In this document: piece after piece, positions 20,071 to 26,433 of the stretch
Layout: each line of letters begins with the position of its first letter
How positions within the stretch are numbered: position 1 is the stretch's first letter
Assembly: GCA_000708835.1 (NCBI GenBank)
Contig: DF237740.1
Coordinates: 1 to 26,433 of the forward strand
Direction of reading: 5' to 3'
DNA from: Klebsormidium nitens
Taxonomy: Eukaryota > Streptophyta > Klebsormidiophyceae > Klebsormidiales > Klebsormidiaceae
Length of the DNA: 26,433 nucleotides
Made by a program: the position numbers and the translations under genes
Notes under the pieces: model-generated
Databases searched by the model: none
What the model was told of the DNA's origin: nothing
Seen by the model: the letters and a program-made list of their open reading frames with translations, nothing else

Positions 20071-23000
20071 ATGGCATCAGCGTCGCCCCTGGTTCAGTCC
20101 ACCTGGGCTCGTTTAACACCAGCTCCCGCTCCTGCCTGGCGAGATGGGCTTCAGTCCGGCAGAGTGTCAAGCAGCCCGGAGCCGGAGGCTGTGGCTGTTT
20201 CCAGGGGCGCAAGGATTGGCGTCACATGCGTCAACTCGACACCCTCAACGTCTGGAAGCTCCCTTGACTCGAAGCGGCCTCATCGGGTCAGGCGCTTCTT
20301 GGAGCCTGCTTTGCAGCCAAAGCAGGGAGGCGATCGTCATTTAGAAAGCAGCCCCCGGGTTGTGCGAACGCGCGTTTCTGTCAGGGAGGCTGCGATTGAA
20401 CCCCCGTCTTTGGAGGCCGCCGCGGCAGCTCTAGAAGTTGCCTATCGGGAACCCTCTTTTGGGCTCGACGATGTGTTGGCGCTGAGCGACGAGTTGGAAG
20501 TTGTGGGTCCTCCTCCGGATTGGAGTTTAAGCCTTGAAAACAATGCCCAAAGCCCTGTGATCCTGGCCAGGGGTCGCGGCGGCGTTGCTCTAGATAGCGT
20601 GCGGCAGGGGTTGGACGATGTGTTTGAGATGAGCGGGGATCTGGACATTCTTGGACCGTCGCCGGACGACACGTCAAGCTTTGCGGTGATCGATCAGGGG
20701 GCGGGTGCGGGTCGGGGCCTCCAGTGGCCGCAGATTGCGGAGACTGTTGTTTCAGCTGTTGGAGACTTTGCGGAAGATGTGTTTGATAGCGATCTTGCAT
20801 TAGAAAGGGCTCTGGATCTGGAGTCGCGTGTTGTAGAGACGGAGACGGGAGCGAGGGAAGCATCGGGTGCCAGCTCTAGTTTAGAATCTATGGAAGTTAA
20901 TGGAAGTAGGATAAATACAGGGGTGGAATTGTCGCGGAAAGAAGAGAGTGCTTTGGGGGGCAGTGAAAACGCGGGTGGGCTATCCGGTGAGGGTTTGTGC
21001 ACCCTAACCAGCAACAGTCTGCGAAACTTAGCTACGGCGCCGGTGCTTCGAAAGCTAGCTTCCAAGGCGGTGAGCCTCGTTGCTCCAAAGACGATCAAAG
21101 CTAGAGTCAAGCGGGGGGACAAGAAAGTTGTTCGCCGACGGTTGGGGGGCGCTGAAAGCTCTGTAAATCCACCCCCCATTAGAATCCCTAGGGCCGCAGC
21201 GGTGTCTGCCGATGGGCTGATTGACGCATCAGCATTGAAGGCGATCTACGAGGAGGGTGTCACGAACATTGGGAGTCGAGCTGGGGGGGCGAGTCGGCGG
21301 GGGGCCGATGGCATGTCGTTTGTCAACGAGTGGAACCTGTTGACGGCGGAGGAGGAGAAGAAGCTGGCGCTTGTCATCCAGAGGAGCAAGGTGAGGGTGT
21401 GAGTATTTACTGGGGCGCTGTAGGTTGGAGCTGATCGGGCACATGTTGTGCTTTGAATCATATGGCAGGGTTGATTGCCTGTATTGTCCCCCATCTCTAA
21501 GGGGGGTCATGACACTAGCCTCCCCAGCTTGTCTTCCTATCGGGCCTATCTTTGATCGTTTAGTTGAACATTGCATATATGACATAAAGATCTCTCATGG
21601 ACATCTGTCAATTGTTTGGCTCTGAATTGTCATTTCACTAGGGCATGTCTGTCCTTTGAAGTTTTTTTCATTTTCGCTCATTCCGGGCCAGGCCAAAATT
21701 TCTGGTCAACGGCACTTCTGCCTTACGAGCTACTCAGGGACTTCTGCCTTACAAGCTAGTCAGGGAGAGGTGTACTCAACGAGTAATTCTGTGGCACAGG
21801 CCTTGACGACCCTGAAAGAAGGTTTAGAAGCGAGCACGGGCGTCCCTGCATCAGAGGAGCAGTGGGCCAAGGCAGCGGGCGTGTCAGTGAATGCACTGGG
21901 GCGGCAGATTGCGGCAGGAAAGGAGGCCAGGCAACGGCTAGTGGAGGTAAGATTCCAGGTCGCTTCTTGTTGAAGAAATTTGATTGGCGTGTGGATTCGA
22001 CGTCTCGAGTTGGAGGTGTGCTGGTTGTTTGAAACCCGTGTGGTGTCACTTTGTGGTGTCGGCTCATCTTTCAAGTGGTCCAATTCTACATTGCCCACGT
22101 TTGAAAGGTCTGAGTCGTTCCAGTGGGGATGTTGGTCTTATGAGAAGCAGATTTCGTATCCAAAGCTTTGCTTCCAGTTGTCGTTTCTCCTCCTAGCATC
22201 ATGCTTAGCATCATTCTTTGCGCTTTTATTAAAGCCACAATATGAAGCAATCCGTCAACGGCATAATGCATACTCCTCAACCGTCATATGTACTCTTTGT
22301 CTTCTCCCGAAGTCTTAACGAACCTTCGCTTCGACCCAACCTGACGCTCCTTTTCAAACCTCGTTTTGCAGTGCAACCTGCGCCTAGTCATGTTCGCCGC
22401 AAACAGCATGAAGCACTACCCCAACGCGCTCCCGACCGAGGACCTCTTTCTCGCTGGCATCCAAGGGTTGCTCATCGCCGCAGACCGGTTCGATCCTGCG
22501 CTCGGAAACCGCTTCTCGACGTATGCTCTTCCGGCCGTCCGCTCGTACCTGCACCGTGCGATCCAGCGCTCTGGCGTCCTCATTTGCGCCCCCGTCAAGC
22601 GCACCACGGTGAGACGTTTTGCTGACGTCATTGCTCCCGTTTCTGATGTAAATAGCGTATCTGGCCTGCAGAGTTATTTCGCCGTGGTAGGCCGGTTCCC
22701 ATCTTGGAAGACATTGTCAAGATCTTCGTCTACATTTCTTTCTCTCGCTAACCTGACCGTCCTTTTGCTAACCTGACCGTCCTTTTGCTAACCTGACCGT
22801 TCTCTGGCTGACCTGACCTCTCGCTAACCTGACCAGTCATTTTCTTGCAGGGTTTGGTTAACCTTGACAAGGTGCGCCGGGAGCTCTCCGCCAAGCTCGG
22901 CCGTCTCCCCACACTAGACGAAATTGCCAAGTACAAAAACGTGGGCGTCGATCTGATAAAGGACGTCCTGAAGTGGCACCGTGGAATGGACGTCACCTTC

Positions 23001-23832
23001 AACGACTTTTCGGACGGCTGGGAAGAGTTCGCGAACGGCGCGCTGTCCGGCGCGCTGTCCGAAACGCCGGACGGGTTCCTCGCGATGGACGAGGAGTACT
23101 TGAAATCGGACCTGGAGCAGTGCATATCGACCCTGCCCACTAAGGTGAGGATTTGAAGAAGAAATCGTTCTGGTCTATACTTGGCTGTCAATTCCGTATG
23201 GCTCGGTCTGTTTCTTGGATAACTCGGACGGGCTAGTTTGAATCGGACGGGGCTGGTTAAAGCGCTCATGGGAACGGTTTGTCCAGCTTCCGGCGAAGAT
23301 AGAATAGGATCTCGAGTTGAATCTCAGTGAGTGCGGACGATCGCTGCCGCCCTTGCCTCGGTCTTTTGGAAGAATTGGACGATTTCGAGAAGCATTGCGT
23401 ACTTCATGCAAGCTTTCTGTTCGACTTTGAGTCCCTTCGCGAAGAGCGCCAATGGTTTCGGAGTGTTCGTGTCGAACACCATTTTTCTTGCCTTAGAGTG
23501 CAAATCTGCCTAAGGTGCAAATTTCAGATATGGCGGCGTCAATCTGCACGACAGCGTCGTGGATTTCGACCATGCTTTCCTCATGGTCATGCAAGATCTG
23601 GGAGCTAAACTCAGCCGTTTCTTTCCTATAGGAGGGCGAGGTTTTGCGGCGGCGGTACGGCCTAGCGGGTCACCAGCCGGCGACGCTTCGCCAGATCGGA
23701 GATGCGCTCGGGCTGTCATACGAGATGGTCCGGCGGTACGAGGCACGTGCCCTGGTGCTCATGCGCAAGGCGCAGCGCATGGAGCGCCTCTCACAGTACC
23801 GCCCAATGCTCGGCACCGCCGCAGGGGTTTAG
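20071..23832 (+). CDS. Nuclear-encoded plastid-type sigma-70 factor, five exons
   Basis: Exons: 20071-21390, 21764-21946, 22372-22608, 22851-23144, 23632-23832, all phase-0 with GT-AG ends, giving 744 residues. The start is the first in-frame ATG after a stop at 19996. Residues 1 to about 80 are Ser/Ala/Arg-rich like a plastid transit peptide. An acidic, low-complexity extension runs to about 400. Region 1.2 (NEWNLLTAEEEKKL) is followed by region 2 (CNLRLVMFAAN, FDPALGNRFSTYA; 502-575), region 3 (DKVRRELSAKLGRLPTLDEIA; about 586-606 onward) and region 4 (VLRRRYGL, TLRQIGDALGLS, YEARAL; 680-720). Such factors direct the bacterial-type plastid RNA polymerase to promoters. Odd residues: region 2.2 has DLFLAG where the family has DLIQEG, region 2.3 has YALPAVRS in place of the usual YAYWWIRQ, and region 4.2 has SYEMVRRYE in place of SRERVRQIE. 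It is either a specialised paralogue or one losing function. Confidence 0.94.
20458..20670 (+). repeat. Duplicated acidic motif in the sigma N-terminal extension
   Basis: Residues 131-150 (GLDDVLALSDELEVVGPPPD) recur at 180-199 (GLDDVFEMSGDLDILGPSPD), 49 residues apart. A weaker relative, EDVFDSDLALERALD, follows near residue 235. The pattern is GLDDV, six or seven hydrophobic or acidic residues, then GPxPD. I know no domain of this form; a binding motif is possible. Confidence 0.8.
21391..21763 (+). other. Sigma gene intron 1
   Basis: The donor is AAG/gtgagg and the acceptor is ctagtcag at 21763. It ends in the 26-bp acceptor duplication listed separately; the remainder is unique. Confidence 0.8.
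21714..21765 (+). repeat. 26-bp tandem duplication of a 3' splice site
   Basis: Unit 1 (21714-21739) and unit 2 (21740-21765) differ at two bases. Each holds ACTTCTGCCTTAC, then AGCTA and TCAGGG. The second unit's CAG is the acceptor of sigma exon 2; the first unit holds an equivalent CAG at 21735-21737. The 26-base shift is not a multiple of three, so use of the upstream site would break the frame. Confidence 0.92.
21947..22371 (+). other. Sigma gene intron 2
   Basis: The donor is GAG/gtaaga and the acceptor is cgttttgcag. Near its end it has AACCTGACGCTCCTTTTC, resembling one unit of the repeat in intron 3. Nothing else is seen. Confidence 0.8.
22747..22838 (+). repeat. Tandem branch-point-like repeat before sigma exon 4
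   Basis: Five units start at 22747, 22767, 22787, 22807 and 22823. The 20-bp consensus is GCTAACCTGACCGTCCTTTT; unit 4 is 16 bp. Each unit contains CTAAC or CTGAC twice, both matching the plant branch-point pattern CTNAN, and most have a following pyrimidine run. The array ends 12 bases before the acceptor tttcttgcag at 22850. Confidence 0.92.
23145..23631 (+). other. Sigma gene intron 4
   Basis: The donor is AAG/gtgagg and the acceptor is ctttcctatag. GTGCAAAT occurs twice near 23499-23523. No exon is seen; the family alignment joins TLPTK directly to EGEVLRRRYGL. Confidence 0.8.
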
Positions 23833-25313
23833 CGTAACCCAAGCCGCTAACCGGGGTGTCTGCCGGGCTTAGGTTGTGATCCGAGCCGTTTTGACGGATT
23901 GGATTGATTGATTTGTGGGGGTGTCCACAAAGCACGGCGCTTGGGGCGCTTTAGTGGTTGGTGTTCAATTTGAGAGGAATAACCCGTACCGGGTTAAGCC
24001 GCTTGGTTAGCTACCCATCTCCACGACCGTTAGGTAGTGGGTTTCTTGAATACGGAAGAGACTACTGGTTAACGTGGGGGTAGCGTTTGGATTCTTAGCT
24101 TGTACACTTGTAGTTTTTGAACGGTCATAGGGATCCACGCTAATAGCAATCCACGTTGCAAAACCGTATACGTTGCAAAGCGTTGGGCCGTCAGCCTCTA
24201 GGGCGGGCTTATTTGGCCGCAGAAACTTGACTCGACCTGCTATAAGGTTCATGAACAGATACGAAGGTAACATGCTTGATCTTCGATTGAATGCTGACCC
24301 CTCCGAAGCTTGCGCGCGATCGAATGATTGGAACGATGATAATTCCACGGACAAGGGCGCGATTCACACATCCAGTGGAAAGATTAGTAAGATTGACATC
24401 TAGTGCTTATGCTTGCACAAAAGATGAGTTCCGGCGCAGCATGCCAGGTATTCGTCAGAGTACTAGTCACGGTATATGCTAGTTCTGCTTTAACCCTCGG
24501 GTTATATCATTGAGTCAGGATATCCATATGAGTCGCGGGGTGTGTGAAGCGGCCCTATCCAATCGTTCGCGTCAGATCAGGTCCCATCATGCGTACTACG
24601 TCAAAGATTCCATGTACGATGGTCTCAGTTGCGACCATTCTGCAGCATGTACGTGTATACATGCAATTGCATGCATGAGCATCTTTGTACGTAGCTTTAA
24701 TTAATCCTGGCACGTACTTGTCAATGCAATACCACGTTGATTGAAAAGTTCTATATAGTTGGATTCTGAACCGGCAATATACTGGCATGACAGCATCCTA
24801 CATGCCAGTGCGCTGGTGTGTAGTATTATGGGACTTCACAGTCCGGCTAGGCAGTCCCGCTACAGGCAGCCGCCATGCGCCGGTTGCGCCAACCGGTCAA
24901 GTTGACCATGATGCGCAGGCCCTGGCCGCGCCGCGCGGCGATCAATGGCATGGTAAAACGCATGCAATTGCCAGCTTGCATTTGCATAGGCACAGGAGTG
25001 GTCTTAACGAATCCTCATTGTCTACAATAGCTGCCATCCATGATGTGAATCGAGACTCGACAATTACCATATAGAGTTGACATGACAACATCCCGCATTT
25101 TGCATGATCGACCTGCCATGGGTGGCCCATCAATCAAAAAACGCTCAAGGTTGTGATGCACATCCAAATGGTCGTCCAAGCCAGCCCGGCTCAGTACATC
25201 CCGGATTGACTCCCGAGTTCCGCAAAAGGCAAGACTTCACATCCCGTCTACTGTAAACAACATTGGCTGGATCAGTGTACTCCCATGGGCATCCTTATAA
25301 GACACCCATGCAT
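23833..25313. other. Convergent intergenic spacer
   Basis: This is the spacer between the 3' ends of the sigma gene and the low-complexity gene. It contains short palindromes: TAACCCG/CGGGTTA around 23980-23996, ACTGGCATG/CATGCCAGT at 24781-24809, and CCGGTTG/CAACCGG at 24880-24896 in a locally GC-rich patch (24840-24950). Repeated GCATGCAATTGC-like strings occur near 24660 and 24960. No coding region or RNA gene is recognised. Confidence 0.5.
24781..24809. repeat. Inverted repeat, 9-bp perfect arms
   Basis: ACTGGCATG at 24781-24789 and CATGCCAGT at 24801-24809. A diverged relative of the core (CATGACAACATCC) lies at 25080-25092. Confidence 0.65.
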
Positions 25314-26417
25314 CTAGTGCCCTGACTGCGACGCCACATCATCCCGCGTGTCCAACGACGAGCTGCGCTCCCGACCGTCCGAATCCGTCCGCCTGCCCGT
25401 CGGCGCGAGCGAGCTACCCCGGTACACCGCCCCCAACCGCCCCGGGCTGTAACTCTGCACGCTCAGCGGCGAACCAAAACCCGCGAGCGGGTCAACGCTA
25501 ACCCCGCGTTCCATGCTAACCGCGCGGCTTGACCCGGGGCTCAGGCACGGAGATGGGCTCTTGGCCCTGCTGGCGAATGACGGGCTGCCAAGTGGCAAGC
25601 CGGTAGGGGTCGAGGGAAAATCCTCTGGGGGGAGCGCTTCCCGGTCCGAGGTTAGGGGTAACGGAAGGGTTGGGGTTACGGTCTCCTTAACCGGGCCCGG
25701 TTGAGGAGCGGTTTCCGGGACGGTTAGCGGTGGAACTGGGGGGGTAACTCTTGAATGCAATGCTGCCTCGACTTGGGGCAGATTGAGCTCGTCGGAGTCG
25801 GACGGCTGTCGTGCGGACCGTTCAGGGGGCTCTTCTTCGAAGACTCCCTCACCCCCCTTTTCCAGCGCCGCTTCTTCCTGCGCCCCTGTCTCTTCACCGG
25901 CGCCTCTCTCCCCTTCGCTCAGCCCTGTCTCCGCTATTTCTGAATCTCCGGCATGCGTCCCCACAGCTCCATCCCGTTCGGCAGCGGTCATCTCTCCTTG
26001 GGCCCCCTCCGCTTCTGCGGCATCCGACCCCCGAAGCTCCAGCGCTCCCCCTCCCTTGAGATCTGCTGGTGCAGCTTTCACTCCATCATCCACACCAGAA
26101 TTACTCGCTGGCCCACTCGTTCCGGAGGGTTGGTCGGTTTCGGCAAGGTTCTCCGTTCCTGCGGCGGGAATCTCCATTCCGGCGTCGTCTTCAGCCTCTA
26201 ATTCGATTCCAACCAATCCCTCCTCTTGCACCCCCTCACTGCCCCCCACCCCCTGAGCCGCCAAACCCCGATCCCCTTCCCCCTCCCCAGCAGGCGTTCC
26301 CTCCACTTTCCCCCCCTCAGCAACCGCCTCACCGCTAGGGGCTGCCAGAGCCCCGTCTCGCGGCCCCTCATCTCGAAGATTCTCTGACACCCCCCTTATA
26401 GCAACGTACTTCGTTCC
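25314..26417 (-). CDS. Low-complexity acidic, Ser/Pro-rich protein, C-terminal exon (partial)
   Basis: A 1.1-kb frame on the minus strand is open from just inside a stop at 26418-26420 to the TAG at 25314-25316. It has no ATG near its 5' end, so it is most likely the last exon of a gene whose earlier exons lie beyond the window; possible acceptors are taag at about 26398 and 26417. The first two thirds are rich in Glu, Gly and Ala; the last third is rich in Ser, Pro and Arg, with SPS, SPG and RSSS clusters typical of phosphorylated disordered tails, ending DDVASQSGH. I recognise no domain. High GC and the length of the open frame support coding, but GC-rich DNA can also keep frames open on several strands: plus-strand frames of up to 157 codons exist in the same DNA. 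Function unknown. Confidence 0.5.
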   Translation of the reverse strand, partial: GTKYVAIRGVSENLRDEGPRDGALAAPSGEAVAEGGKVEGTPAGEGEGDRGLAAQGVGGSEGVQEEGLVGIELEAEDDAGMEIPAAGTENLAETDQPSGTSGPASNSGVDDGVKAAPADLKGGGALELRGSDAAEAEGAQGEMTAAERDGAVGTHAGDSEIAETGLSEGERGAGEETGAQEEAALEKGGEGVFEEEPPERSARQPSDSDELNLPQVEAALHSRVTPPVPPLTVPETAPQPGPVKETVTPTLPLPLTSDREALPPEDFPSTPTGLPLGSPSFASRAKSPSPCLSPGSSRAVSMERGVSVDPLAGFGSPLSVQSYSPGRLGAVYRGSSLAPTGRRTDSDGRERSSSLDTRDDVASQSGH

Positions 26418-26433
26418 TTAGGGCTCGCCGACG

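Overview
This window looks like nuclear DNA from a green-lineage organism, most likely a streptophyte (charophyte) alga or a close relative. It has spliced genes with GT-AG introns, an RWP-RK transcription factor, a nuclear gene for a plastid-type sigma-70 factor, and a plant-type NAD(P)-binding Rossmann protein. Coding exons are GC-rich. Introns and intergenic DNA are richer in A+T and full of short direct and inverted repeats. I cannot name the species from sequence alone.

Layout. (1) 362-5928, minus strand: a six-exon RWP-RK gene, possibly with a further 5' exon at 8356-8473. (2) About 8.5-13.3 kb: no gene I can support, but dense palindromes and inverted repeats, including a perfect 57-bp palindrome and a 204-bp foldback element. 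(3) 13272-17394, minus strand: a six-exon gene for an atypical short-chain dehydrogenase/reductase with a mitochondrial-like N-terminus. (4) 17395-20070: the divergent spacer between genes 3 and 5, with a 22-bp tandem repeat. (5) 20071-23832, plus strand: a five-exon sigma factor gene with a long, repeat-containing N-terminal extension and unusual promoter-recognition residues. (6) 23833-25313: spacer. (7) 25314-26417, minus strand: the 3' part of a gene for a low-complexity acidic and Ser/Pro-rich protein.

Most striking observation. Several introns carry tandem copies of their own 3' splice site, and two arrays also carry 50-60 bp of the following exon. The clear cases lie upstream of two RWP-RK-gene exons (1117 and 5382), one Rossmann-gene exon (14917) and two sigma-factor exons (26-bp acceptor duplication at 21714-21765; repeated branch-point-like motif at 22747-22838). 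A weaker case lies near the Rossmann exon at 14091. Copies always sit on the 5' (intron) side of the working exon, in the same orientation. Some exon-derived copies differ from the true exon almost only at silent positions. This pattern in three unrelated neighbouring genes suggests either a recurrent process that duplicates 3' splice-site regions in this genome or a role for decoy acceptors in splicing control.

The genes do not form an operon or an obvious pathway. The sigma factor should act in the plastid, the Rossmann protein probably in mitochondria, and the RWP-RK protein in the nucleus.
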